Below are positions 17,634 through 25,679 of a stretch of DNA of 48,643 nt, piece by piece. Below the pieces are notes generated by a model, which had not been told where the DNA came from, did not search any database, and saw only the letters and a program-made list of their open reading frames with translations. How positions within the stretch are numbered: position 1 is the stretch's first letter; every line of letters begins with the position of its first letter. The position numbers and the translations under genes are program-made. The stretch is from an uncultured Pelagibacteraceae bacterium (GTDB lineage: Bacteria > Pseudomonadota > Alphaproteobacteria > Pelagibacterales > Pelagibacteraceae): positions 1-48,643 of the forward strand of contig CACBYV010000010.1 of assembly GCA_902543575.1 (NCBI GenBank), read 5' to 3'.

Positions 17634-18437
17634 TTAGTTTTTCAATTGTATCGTCTGTTTAACTTTAAATAGAGATATTACAAATAATAATAACGCTGCA
17701 GCAATGATAGATGGACCCGAAGGAGTATTGAATTGCAATGAAGAAAATAAACCCATGATTACTGATAATAATCCTCCACATATAGAAAAAATTACCATCT
17801 TTTTGGGAGTATCTGATATGTTACGAGCCATAGCCGTTGGTATAATTAACATCCCAGTTATTAATAAAAGTCCTACAATTTTTATAGAAATTGCAATTAT
17901 TGCTGCCATTAAAATAGTAAATATTGCTTTTGCTCTATCAGGATTTAATCCTTCTGCTTCTGCAAGTTCATAATTTACTGTTGAAGCAAATAAAGGTTTC
18001 CAAATTATTTTTAATACAATTAAAATTATTGCTCCTCCTCCCCATATAATTATCAAATCATCAACATTAACAGCTAATATGTCTCCAAATAATAGTCCCA
18101 TGACATCAAATCTTATAAATGAGAGAAAACCAATTACCACTAAGCCAACTGCTAATGCTGAGTGAGCTAAAAGACCAAGTAAAGCATCACCGGGCAAATT
18201 AGTATTTTTTTCAAGTTTAACTAATATGATTGCTATTACTGATGAAATGATAAATATCGAAATTGCTATATTAATTTCGAATGCCAATGCCATTGTAACA
18301 CCAAGTAATGCTGAATGTGCTAATGTATCTCCGAAATAAGATAATCTTCTCCAAACTACAAAGCAGCCCAAAGGACCTGTTACAAAAGCAACACCTATAC
18401 CAGCAATTAAAGCTCTTATAAAAAAATCATCAAACAT
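17634..18437 (-). CDS. znuB: Zinc ABC transporter permease ZnuB
   Basis: A 267-residue permease of the ABC-3 (manganese/zinc/iron chelate) family with about eight membrane helices. Recognisable segments are GPLGCFVVWRRLSYFGDTLAHSALLG (20-45, spanning the conserved histidine), LLGLLAHSALAVGLV and LLITGMLIIPTAMARN. It directly follows znuC without a gap. It forms the membrane channel for zinc delivered by ZnuA. Confidence 0.95.
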   Translation of the reverse strand: MFDDFFIRALIAGIGVAFVTGPLGCFVVWRRLSYFGDTLAHSALLGVTMALAFEINIAISIFIISSVIAIILVKLEKNTNLPGDALLGLLAHSALAVGLVVIGFLSFIRFDVMGLLFGDILAVNVDDLIIIWGGGAIILIVLKIIWKPLFASTVNYELAEAEGLNPDRAKAIFTILMAAIIAISIKIVGLLLITGMLIIPTAMARNISDTPKKMVIFSICGGLLSVIMGLFSSLQFNTPSGPSIIAAALLLFVISLFKVKQTIQLKN

Positions 18438-19184
18438 TTAATTTTTTTTTATATCTCCATCATTTGAATGAACATGATCATGCTTATGTTCATATATAGA
18501 AAGAGTTTGTGAAGCTTGTTCGCCAAATAACAGTTTATACTCATTATTCATTGCAACGTCTTTTGGTGTTCCTGAACAACACACGTGGCCATTTAAACAA
18601 ATAACATGATCTGTTGCTGTCATAACAGTATGCAAATCATGAGAAATTAATAAAATTCCACAATTTAATTTATCTGCTATTTCTTTTATTAATTTATACA
18701 ATGCAATCTCCCCAGTAAAATCAACTCCTTGAACCGGCTCATCCAATACTAAAAGATCAGGTTTTTTTGAAACTGCTCTTGCAAGAAGCACTCTTTGAAA
18801 TTCTCCACCAGATAAATTTCCTAAATTCTGGTTTTTAAGATGATCTGCACCCGTTAATTTTAAAGCTTCATTTATTTTTTCTTCATCGAGTTCATCTGTT
18901 AAAACCATAAAATCACTCACTTTAAGTGGCAATGTCCAGTCAATTGAAATCTTTTGAGGAACATATCCAATTTTATCAGTAAATTTTTCTACATTGCCTT
19001 CTATATTCTTATGAAGTCCTATCGCAATTTTTGCAGTTGTGCTTTTGCCAGAACCATTTGGCCCAATTAATGTTACTATCTTTCCTCTTTCAACAATTAA
19101 AGAAACGCCTTTTACAAGCCATTTATTCCGTTGTTTTAATCCAACTTCAGTTAATTTTACTAATACATTGTTCTCAATTGTCAT
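18438..19184 (-). CDS. znuC: Zinc ABC transporter ATP-binding protein ZnuC
   Basis: A 248-residue ATPase with Walker A GPNGSGKST (about 39-47), signature LSGGEFQRVLLARAV, Walker B LLVLDEPVQGVD and switch histidine in LLISHDLHTV. A short histidine-containing tail (HKHDHVHSND) ends the protein, as often seen in ZnuC and possibly metal-binding. First gene of the znuC-znuB-zur unit, diverging from znuA across 72 bases that hold two Zur-box-like palindromes. Confidence 0.95.
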   Translation of the reverse strand: MTIENNVLVKLTEVGLKQRNKWLVKGVSLIVERGKIVTLIGPNGSGKSTTAKIAIGLHKNIEGNVEKFTDKIGYVPQKISIDWTLPLKVSDFMVLTDELDEEKINEALKLTGADHLKNQNLGNLSGGEFQRVLLARAVSKKPDLLVLDEPVQGVDFTGEIALYKLIKEIADKLNCGILLISHDLHTVMTATDHVICLNGHVCCSGTPKDVAMNNEYKLLFGEQASQTLSIYEHKHDHVHSNDGDIKKN

Positions 19185-19204
19185 TTATTACCTTGACTTA
19201 TTAA

Positions 19205-19219
19205 TGTTATATTATTACA
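19205..19219. promoter_or_regulatory. Zur-box-like palindrome 1
   Basis: TGTTATA-T-TATTACA is an imperfect dyad in the znuC/znuA intergenic region, closer to znuC. It differs in one base from the palindrome 18 bp away and fits the gammaproteobacterial Zur consensus TGTTATANTATAACA. Confidence 0.65.
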
Positions 19220-19222
19220 CAA

Positions 19223-19237
19223 TGTTATATTATAACA
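19223..19237. promoter_or_regulatory. Zur-box-like palindrome 2
   Basis: TGTTATATTATAACA is a perfect dyad centred 27 bases before the znuA ATG and identical to the Zur consensus core. Its centre is 18 bp from palindrome 1, so two Zur dimers could bind on similar DNA faces and repress both divergent promoters. Confidence 0.8.
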
Positions 19238-19256
19238 ATTAACACTAAATTAAATT

Positions 19257-20399
19257 ATGAAAAACTTAAAAAAATCAACATTAATAATTACAATATTATC
19301 TTTTTTAGCTCTTTTTACATCAGCAAAAGCAGAAATAAAAGTTGTAGCTTCAATTAAGCCTATACACTCTTTAGCTAGCTATCTGATGGATGGAGTTGCT
19401 AAACCAGACCTAATAGTCGATGGATATTCTTCACCACATGGATTTCCGTTAAAACCATCTCATGCAAAGATGTTACAAGAAGCTGATCTTATTTTTTGGG
19501 TAGGTGAAGATCTAGAAAACTTCATGGAAAAACCATTAGATTCAATTGCAAAAAAAGCTGAAAAAATTGAATTAATGGAAATTAAAGGTCTTAATAAATT
19601 AAAATTCAGAGAACGAAATATTTTTGGTGATCATGATGATCATGACAATCATGGACATAAAGAAGATGGCCATAAAGAAGATGATCACGATGATCATGAC
19701 CATAAAAAGAAAGATGGACATGACGACCACGATGATCACGACCACAAAAAAAAAGACGGTCATAAAGAAGACGACCACGATGATCATGACCATAAAAAGA
19801 AAGATGGGCATGACGATCATGATGACCATGGACATAAAAAGAAAGATGACCATGATGACCACGATGATCATGCAGGACATGAAGGTCACCACCACGGTGA
19901 GCATGACCCACATATTTGGTTAGATCCAATGAATGCTAAAGTTATATTAAATGAAATGGCAGAGCATTTAATTGAAAATGATGCTAAGAACGCATCAAAA
20001 TATAAAAGCAATTTAAAGAAAGCACTAAAAGATATTGATAAACTTGTTAGTGACGTCTCTTCTGAATTAAATCAGAGTGTAGCATCAATTGTTTTCCATG
20101 ATGCTTACCAATATTTTGAGAAAAGATTTAATGTTAATATATTGGGTGCTTTTACAGTTAATACAGATGTAATGCCAGGAGCAGAACAATTGGCTGAAAT
20201 CAGAGAAATAATTGAGCATGATAAAGTAGCTTGTGTATTTTCTGAACCACAGTTTAATCCAAATATAATTAAAGCTGTAGCAAAAGATATGAATATTAAA
20301 ACTGGTGTTGTAGACCCATTAGGAGCTACTTTGGATCCTGGAAAAGACTTATATTTTGATTTAATCAGAAATATGTCTAAATCTTTTAAAGGTTGTTAA
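19257..20399 (+). CDS. znuA: Zinc-binding periplasmic protein ZnuA with very long His/Asp loop
   Basis: A 380-residue zinc solute-binding protein. Residues 1-25 are a signal peptide ending in AKA. Zinc ligands are visible: the first histidine in SSPHGFPLKPSHAK (about 60), the one in DPHIWLDP (about 219), and histidine in VFHDAYQYF; the C-terminal lobe ends DPGKDLYFDLIRNM. Between residues about 124 and 216 lies a charged loop of some 90 residues, built from repeated HDDHDDH, HDHKKKDGH and HKEDDHDDH units with about 29 histidines; this loop is far longer than the roughly 30-residue loop of E. coli ZnuA. It probably scavenges zinc. Two Zur palindromes precede the gene. Confidence 0.95.
   Translation: MKNLKKSTLIITILSFLALFTSAKAEIKVVASIKPIHSLASYLMDGVAKPDLIVDGYSSPHGFPLKPSHAKMLQEADLIFWVGEDLENFMEKPLDSIAKKAEKIELMEIKGLNKLKFRERNIFGDHDDHDNHGHKEDGHKEDDHDDHDHKKKDGHDDHDDHDHKKKDGHKEDDHDDHDHKKKDGHDDHDDHGHKKKDDHDDHDDHAGHEGHHHGEHDPHIWLDPMNAKVILNEMAEHLIENDAKNASKYKSNLKKALKDIDKLVSDVSSELNQSVASIVFHDAYQYFEKRFNVNILGAFTVNTDVMPGAEQLAEIREIIEHDKVACVFSEPQFNPNIIKAVAKDMNIKTGVVDPLGATLDPGKDLYFDLIRNMSKSFKGC
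19627..19890 (+). repeat. Degenerate tandem repeat encoding the ZnuA His/Asp loop
   Basis: The coding DNA repeats units such as GATCATGACCATAAAAAG and AAAGATGGACATGACGA several times with small changes; two copies of an approximately 60-base block (about 19690-19745 and 19780-19835) are nearly identical. Such repeats are prone to copy-number change. Confidence 0.85.
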
Positions 20400-20416
20400 T
20401 TAAAAATTGAACTTTT

Positions 20417-20447
20417 GCCGTAAATAATATCTAATATTATTTATGGC
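20417..20447 (+). promoter_or_regulatory. 14-bp hairpin enclosing the start codon of the DpkA-like gene
   Basis: The left arm GCCGTAAATAATAT (20417-20430), a 3-base loop CTA and the right arm ATATTATTTATGGC (20434-20447) pair over 14 bp with a single G-U wobble. The ATG of the next gene (20443-20445) lies within the right arm. No T-run follows, so it is not a standard terminator of znuA. It may hide the start codon or be a protein-binding dyad. Confidence 0.6.
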
Positions 20448-21441
20448 AACCGTTCCTTTAAGTTTAGAAGAAATTTTTCATTTAGCTAAAAAAACATTAA
20501 TAGCTAACGGATGCGATGAAGAAACAGCAGATACTTTATCTACTTTAATCAAAAATGCTGAAAGAGATGGATCATTATCTCATGGTCTATTTAGATTACC
20601 CGCTTATGTATCTGGTTTAAAAAGCGGAAAAATTAATGGTAAGGCTAGACCAGTGATTTCAAAATTAACCCCAAGTGTTGTTAAAGCAGATGGGAAAAAT
20701 AGTCTTGCCCCAATAGTTTTAAAATATGGAATACCAGAACTCGTAAAAGCTGCAAAAGAAAATGGAGTTGCAGTTTTAGCAATTACTAATTCTCATCATA
20801 TGGCTGCTATGTGGCCTGAGACTGAAGCAATAGCAGAGCAAGGACTTGTTGCTTTTGCCTGTACATCATATAAGCCAGCAGTTGCACCAGCAGGAGCAAT
20901 TAAACCTTTATTTGGAACAAACCCAATTTCATTTGCTTGGCCAAGAAAAAATAAACCACCTGTAGTTTATGATATGGCTACTGCATCGATGGCCATGGGA
21001 GAGGTTCAAGTTGCAAAAAGAGAAGGGCACAAGGTCCCAATAGGAACTGGTTTAACTAAAGATGGAAAAGAAACAACAGATCCTGGTGAAATAGCAGATG
21101 GTGGAGTTTTGTTGCCATTTGGCGGCTATAAAGGCTCAGGAATAGCAATGATGGTCGAATTACTTGCTGGAGCCTTAGTTGGAGATAATTTTAGTTATGA
21201 GACGGCTGAGAAGGATACAGATGATGGTGGACCACCAAGTGGTGGAGAGTTTATTTTAGCTATATCTCCTGACAAATTAACAAATTCTGATTGGGATAGT
21301 CATTCAAATAAATTCTTTGAGAAAATGAAATCAATGGGAGAGGTTAGGTTGCCTGGTGAAAGACGTCACAAAAACAGATTAGATACTGGACCTAGAAATA
21401 TTAATGAGGAACTCGTTAATAAAATAAAATCTTTAAGTTAA
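20443..21441 (+). CDS. dpkA: Ldh2-family oxidoreductase, probable delta1-piperideine/pyrroline-2-carboxylate reductase
   Basis: A 332-residue member of the malate/L-lactate dehydrogenase (Ldh_2) family, which binds NAD(P)H with its own non-Rossmann fold. Conserved segments include ERDGSLSHGLFRLPAYV (about 46-62, catalytic histidine), AITNSHHMAAMWPE (about 111-124), PLFGTNPISFAWPR and LPFGGYKGSGIAMMVELLAGAL. SHH-AA-W and the RLPAYV pattern resemble DpkA/LhpI enzymes that reduce cyclic imines from lysine, ornithine or hydroxyproline catabolism to pipecolate or proline. Other Ldh_2 substrates (malate, ureidoglycolate, 2,3-diketogulonate) are possible. The ATG sits inside a strong hairpin and no SD is visible. 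The end overlaps convergent xthA by 9 bases. Confidence 0.75.
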   Translation: MATVPLSLEEIFHLAKKTLIANGCDEETADTLSTLIKNAERDGSLSHGLFRLPAYVSGLKSGKINGKARPVISKLTPSVVKADGKNSLAPIVLKYGIPELVKAAKENGVAVLAITNSHHMAAMWPETEAIAEQGLVAFACTSYKPAVAPAGAIKPLFGTNPISFAWPRKNKPPVVYDMATASMAMGEVQVAKREGHKVPIGTGLTKDGKETTDPGEIADGGVLLPFGGYKGSGIAMMVELLAGALVGDNFSYETAEKDTDDGGPPSGGEFILAISPDKLTNSDWDSHSNKFFEKMKSMGEVRLPGERRHKNRLDTGPRNINEELVNKIKSLS

Positions 21442-22209
21442 TTCAATTTCAATTGGTGTGTGATCTGAAGGTTTTTGTCTTCCACGAGGAAATTTGTTAA
21501 TTTTAACATCTTTCACAAGATTTATAATTGAGTTTGAAACTAAGAAATGATCAATTCTCATGCCATTATTTTTTTGCCATGCACCACTTGTGTAATCCCA
21601 AAAAGTATATCCTTCTTTATCAGGGTGGATATATCTATATGCATCATGAAAACCTAAACTTAATAATTCTCTTAATTTTTTTCTTATCTCAAGTCTAAAT
21701 AATGCATCATTTTCATATCCTTTAGGATTATGAACATCTTCTGCAGATGGAATTATATTAAAATCACCACCAATAATTATATTTTCTTTTTTTTTTAAAT
21801 AACCTTTTAACTTCTTAATTAAACTTTCTAGCCAATATAATTTGTAAGTATATTTTTCTGTATCAACAGGATTTCCATTGGGTGTGTATATGTTTATTAA
21901 TTTAATAGTTTTTGATTTATGTTTTAGATCTGCAGTAATAATTCTAGATTGTTTATTTTTGTCTTTAAAAATATCTTTTTCAATTTTGTCTAATTTTTTT
22001 TTAGAAATTATCGCAACTCCATTATATGATTTTTGACCAAATACATAATTCTGGTAATTTGATTTTTCAAAGTCTTCGTAAGGATAGTTTTCATCTTGAG
22101 CTTTGATCTCTTGCATCATTAAAATATCTGGTGAATATTTTTTTAGATACTCTTTAATATTTTCAATTCTTGCTCTTACAGAGTTAACATTCCAGGAACT
22201 AATTATCAT
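21433..22209 (-). CDS. xthA: Exodeoxyribonuclease III
   Basis: A 258-residue EEP-family nuclease. It starts MIISSWNVNSVRARI, with the metal-binding glutamate in DILMMQEIKA (about 34-43), catalytic IIGGDFNIIPSAEDVHNP, YRYIHPDKEGYTFWDY and a C-terminal RIDHFLVS and SDHTPIEIEL. The start at 22209 was chosen because all family members begin at this beta strand and because TAATG couples it to the erpA stop. It acts in base-excision repair as an AP endonuclease and 3'-5' exonuclease. Confidence 0.95.
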   Translation of the reverse strand: MIISSWNVNSVRARIENIKEYLKKYSPDILMMQEIKAQDENYPYEDFEKSNYQNYVFGQKSYNGVAIISKKKLDKIEKDIFKDKNKQSRIITADLKHKSKTIKLINIYTPNGNPVDTEKYTYKLYWLESLIKKLKGYLKKKENIIIGGDFNIIPSAEDVHNPKGYENDALFRLEIRKKLRELLSLGFHDAYRYIHPDKEGYTFWDYTSGAWQKNNGMRIDHFLVSNSIINLVKDVKINKFPRGRQKPSDHTPIEIELT

Positions 22210-22526
22210 TAAAGCGAGAAAGATACGCCACAACCACAAGAAGATTTACTTTGTGGGTTGTTTATTTTAAATGAATCTCCGATCAATTCTTTTACAAAAT
22301 CAACTTCAGATCCTTTTAGTAAATCAGCCGATGTTTTATCGATAAGAATATTGTCTTGTTGTAGATCATCATCATTAGCAGAGTTATCAAATGAGAAATC
22401 ATATTGAAATCCAGAGCATCCACCACCTTTAATGGCGATTCTAAAAAATGACCCTTTATCTTTTGATGATAGAAGATGGTTTATCTGCTTTATAGCATTA
22501 TCTGTAAATTTAATTTCTTTAATCAT
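22209..22526 (-). CDS. erpA: A-type iron-sulfur carrier protein ErpA
   Basis: A 105-residue HesB/IscA/ErpA protein with the three cluster-binding cysteines Cys37 (GGGCSGFQY), Cys97 and Cys99 (SSCGCGVSFSL). The start at 22526 (MIKEIKFTDNA) gives the normal family length; a longer reading would add 29 residues running toward dgt with no homology pattern. It delivers [Fe-S] clusters to target enzymes. The erpA/dgt divergence with xthA following is a common alphaproteobacterial order. The stop overlaps the xthA start. Confidence 0.93.
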   Translation of the reverse strand: MIKEIKFTDNAIKQINHLLSSKDKGSFFRIAIKGGGCSGFQYDFSFDNSANDDDLQQDNILIDKTSADLLKGSEVDFVKELIGDSFKINNPQSKSSCGCGVSFSL

Positions 22527-22576
22527 AATTAAACATTGATAAAAACAATATAATAATATTTTGCCATTTTTAAAGA

Positions 22577-23695
22577 ATGAAAAATTACTCAAAATTAGGA
22601 ACATTTGCTTCAAAAGGTAGACTGTTCAAAGAAGCGAGCAATCCTTTCAGATCACCTTTTCAAAGAGATAGAGATAGAATAATTCATTCTACCTCTTTTA
22701 GAAGATTGAAGCACAAAACTCAGGTATTTGTGAATACTGAAGGAGATCATTATAGAACCAGAATCACGCATTCCATTGAAGTTTCACAAATTGCTAGAAC
22801 AATTGCTAAATACTTAGGTTTAAATGATGATTTAGCTGAAACATTAAGTTTAGCTCATGATTTAGGTCATACCCCATTTGGTCATGCGGGAGAAGAGTCC
22901 CTAAATGAATGTATGTATGAATATGGGGGATTTGACCACAACCTTCAAACACTTAGGATAGTAATGTTCATTGAAAATAAATATTTTAAATTTGAAGGTC
23001 TTAATTTAACATTAGAAACATTAGATGGACTTATTAAACATAATGGTCCGATAACAAAGCTAGTCAAAATAAATAATTTAATTGGTTTGAAAAATTTAAA
23101 AAATAAAATTAATTTTTCAAAAAACTCCTCACTGGAGGCTCAAATTGCATCTATATCTGATGACGTTGCATACAATAACCATGATATTCAAGATGGAATA
23201 AAAGCTAAATTATTTACTTTAAACGATCTTAAACAAATCTCTTTTTTTGATGAAATTTTAAAATCATATAAAAACAAATTAAAAAGTGAAAATAATGATA
23301 TTCTCGTATATCAAACTATAAGAGACTCTATAAATTTAATGGTTCAAGACTTAATAAAAACAACGACAAGAAATATTTTAATAAATAAAATATCTACAAA
23401 AAAAGATGTATCAAATAAAAAAAATCAAATTGTTGATTTTTCCAACAAATTAAAAATAACTATAAATGAGATTAGAGATTTCCTTAGAATAACTATGTAT
23501 AATAATAAAGATGTATTAAAAAAAAATAACGAAGGAAAAAAGATAATTAAAAAGCTTTTTAGTGTAATTAACAAAAATCCAAAAAAGTATATTAAAACTA
23601 AATATTTAAAAACTAACAAAGAAAGAGCTATATCTGATTATATTTCTGGCATGACAGATAGGTACGCCATACAATTATATAGAGCATCAAAATGA
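22577..23695 (+). CDS. dgt: dGTPase-like HD-domain triphosphohydrolase
   Basis: A 372-residue HD-superfamily protein. The metal site is complete: histidine in RRLKHKTQVF, ITHSIEVSQIAR, LAHDLGHTPFGHAGEE (about 96-111) and the later ASISDDVAYNNHDIQD (about 191-206). Proteins of this group (dgt type 2) hydrolyse dGTP and other dNTPs to the nucleoside and triphosphate. First gene of the conserved dgt-argS run. It diverges from erpA across 50 bases and overlaps the argS start by 4 bases. Confidence 0.93.
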   Translation: MKNYSKLGTFASKGRLFKEASNPFRSPFQRDRDRIIHSTSFRRLKHKTQVFVNTEGDHYRTRITHSIEVSQIARTIAKYLGLNDDLAETLSLAHDLGHTPFGHAGEESLNECMYEYGGFDHNLQTLRIVMFIENKYFKFEGLNLTLETLDGLIKHNGPITKLVKINNLIGLKNLKNKINFSKNSSLEAQIASISDDVAYNNHDIQDGIKAKLFTLNDLKQISFFDEILKSYKNKLKSENNDILVYQTIRDSINLMVQDLIKTTTRNILINKISTKKDVSNKKNQIVDFSNKLKITINEIRDFLRITMYNNKDVLKKNNEGKKIIKKLFSVINKNPKKYIKTKYLKTNKERAISDYISGMTDRYAIQLYRASK

Positions 23696-25422
23696 ATATA
23701 TTTGAGGAATACTTAAATAAAATTTTAAATAAAATTAAATTAGCAAGTGAAGAAAAGCTAATTTTATTACCTGAAAGTTTATCTGGTATAAATGTAGATA
23801 TACCTCCTAAAAAATTTAAGTGCGATCTGTCAACTAATGTTGCAATGGTTTTATCTAAAACAAATAATGAACCACCAATTAAAATTGCCGAAAAATTGAA
23901 AGATATTATTTTTAAAGACGATAATAATATTGAGAAGATAGAAATAGCAAATCCTGGATTTATAAATATTATTTTAAAAAAAGAGTTTTGGACTTCATTT
24001 CTTTTAAATATAAATAATCTTAATAATTTTGGTGCATCACTTAATGGCTCTAAAAAGAAACATTTAATTGAATTCGTGTCAGCAAATCCCACTGGACCAT
24101 TACATGTTGGTCATTGTAGAGGTGCTATTCTAGGTGATGTTATCTCTAATTTGTTAAAATTTAACAATCAAGAAGTTGTAAAAGAATATTACGTAAATGA
24201 TCATGGTAATCAAATTTTACATTTTACTAGATCTGTATATTTGAGAATAAAAGAAAAATTAGATAATCAAACCTTTCCACTAAATGAGGATGATTTATAT
24301 CCAGGAGAATACATCAAGGATATAGCCCAACATATTATAGATAATAATAAAGATTTACAATTTGATGATTATGAAAAAATTAAGTTAACACTTACTAAAC
24401 TAGCAATTACAGAGTCACTTAAACTCATTAAGACTAATTTAAATAATTTGGGAATTATTCATGATAATTTTGCGAGTGAGACTGAAATAGTTGAAAATAA
24501 AGAGGTTGATAAGGTTATTGAGAAACTTAAAAAAGATAAATTTGTATATATAGGAAAAATCAAAGCGCCCGAAGGAGAAGACACAACTAATTGGGTAGAA
24601 AGAGATCAATTACTTTTTAGATCAACAGATTTTGGGGATGATAAAGATAGGGCATTACAAAAATCTGACAACACATGGACTTATTTTGCTGGAGATGTTG
24701 CGTATCATAATACAAAACTAAACAGAAAATTTGATAAATTAATAAATATTTTAGGAGCGGATCATGCGGGTTATATAAAAAGAATTACATCTGTTGTTGA
24801 AGCATTATCTGGAGAAAAAAATAAATTAATTTGTAAAGTAAGCCAACTTGTTAAGTTAATAAAAGATGGCAAACCTTTTAAAATGTCTAAAAGAAAAGGT
24901 GATTACATTACTGTTGAAGATTTAATTTCTGAGGTTGGAAAAGATGCAACAAGATTTATTATGCTAAGTAGAAGCAATGATGCTGAATTAGATTTTGATT
25001 TTACAAAAGTAAAAGAAAAATCTAAAGACAATCCACTTTATTATGTTCAATATTGTTATGCTAGAATTTCATCGGTTTTTAGAAATATAAATAAAAATAT
25101 TGATGACAAGATTGATAATGAAAATAATAATATGCAATTTAATAATGAAGAAATTGAAATTTTTAAAAAAATATCTGAATGGCCTAAATGTGTAGAAATT
25201 TCCACTAAAAAACTAGAACCTCATAGGATCCCTGTATATTTATATGAGTTATCATCTCAATTTCATTCCTATTGGAATATGGGAAAAGATGATGTTGAAA
25301 AAAGATTTATCAATGATGATAAAACAATAAATATAGAAAAACTAATATTTTTAAAATCTATTGCAAAAACAATTAAAACTGGAATGGATATTATAGGTGT
25401 TGATACACCTGAAAAAATGTAA
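23692..25422 (+). CDS. argS: Arginyl-tRNA synthetase
   Basis: A 576-residue class I synthetase. It has the N-terminal Arg-specific additional domain (1-110), the HIGH motif as HVGHCRGAILGD (about 138-149), KMSKRKGDY as the KMSKS motif (about 399-407) and a C-terminal helical anticodon-binding domain with YVQYCYARISSV and ending VDTPEKM, a typical ArgS terminus. It overlaps dgt by 4 bases and shares its last base with the next ORF. Confidence 0.97.
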   Translation: MNIFEEYLNKILNKIKLASEEKLILLPESLSGINVDIPPKKFKCDLSTNVAMVLSKTNNEPPIKIAEKLKDIIFKDDNNIEKIEIANPGFINIILKKEFWTSFLLNINNLNNFGASLNGSKKKHLIEFVSANPTGPLHVGHCRGAILGDVISNLLKFNNQEVVKEYYVNDHGNQILHFTRSVYLRIKEKLDNQTFPLNEDDLYPGEYIKDIAQHIIDNNKDLQFDDYEKIKLTLTKLAITESLKLIKTNLNNLGIIHDNFASETEIVENKEVDKVIEKLKKDKFVYIGKIKAPEGEDTTNWVERDQLLFRSTDFGDDKDRALQKSDNTWTYFAGDVAYHNTKLNRKFDKLINILGADHAGYIKRITSVVEALSGEKNKLICKVSQLVKLIKDGKPFKMSKRKGDYITVEDLISEVGKDATRFIMLSRSNDAELDFDFTKVKEKSKDNPLYYVQYCYARISSVFRNINKNIDDKIDNENNNMQFNNEEIEIFKKISEWPKCVEISTKKLEPHRIPVYLYELSSQFHSYWNMGKDDVEKRFINDDKTINIEKLIFLKSIAKTIKTGMDIIGVDTPEKM

Positions 25423-25679
25423 TGCTAAAAGAGCTTAAATATCTATTTTATTTAATAATTATATTTTTCTTTCTATTTTTTACTCTAAGATATTATTTTT
25501 CAGACGATAATTACAAGAAATCATATAGAGCAGTTTCAAGTATTGATGAAAAAATATCATCTAACGAAAATAATCTATTTATTCTTAAAAATGACACGGA
25601 CAACATTATTGAATATGTAGAATACAAAAATAAAAACACAAAAAAATATTCTTTTTGGGAATTGTTATATAATGATTAA
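25422..25679 (+). CDS. Small single-pass membrane protein in the position of a SPOR-domain protein
   Basis: An 85-residue protein with one strong helix (about 7-25, rich in F/I/L) after a short lysine-containing N-terminus, then a polar, Asn/Lys-rich, probably periplasmic tail ending FWELLYND. It overlaps argS by one base (TAATG) and nagZ by 8 bases, so expression is tightly coupled. In many alphaproteobacteria the gene between argS and nagZ encodes a membrane-anchored SPOR-domain, peptidoglycan-binding protein; here the anchor remains but no SPOR domain can be seen. Remnant or replacement of that gene is inference. Confidence 0.7.
   Translation: MLKELKYLFYLIIIFFFLFFTLRYYFSDDNYKKSYRAVSSIDEKISSNENNLFILKNDTDNIIEYVEYKNKNTKKYSFWELLYND

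Noticed and set aside
19599..19929. Long frames on the minus strand and in another plus frame across the znuA loop
   Set aside because: They are produced by the His/Asp codon repeat (CAT/GAT read in other frames); they lack ribosome sites and have only repeat-derived composition.
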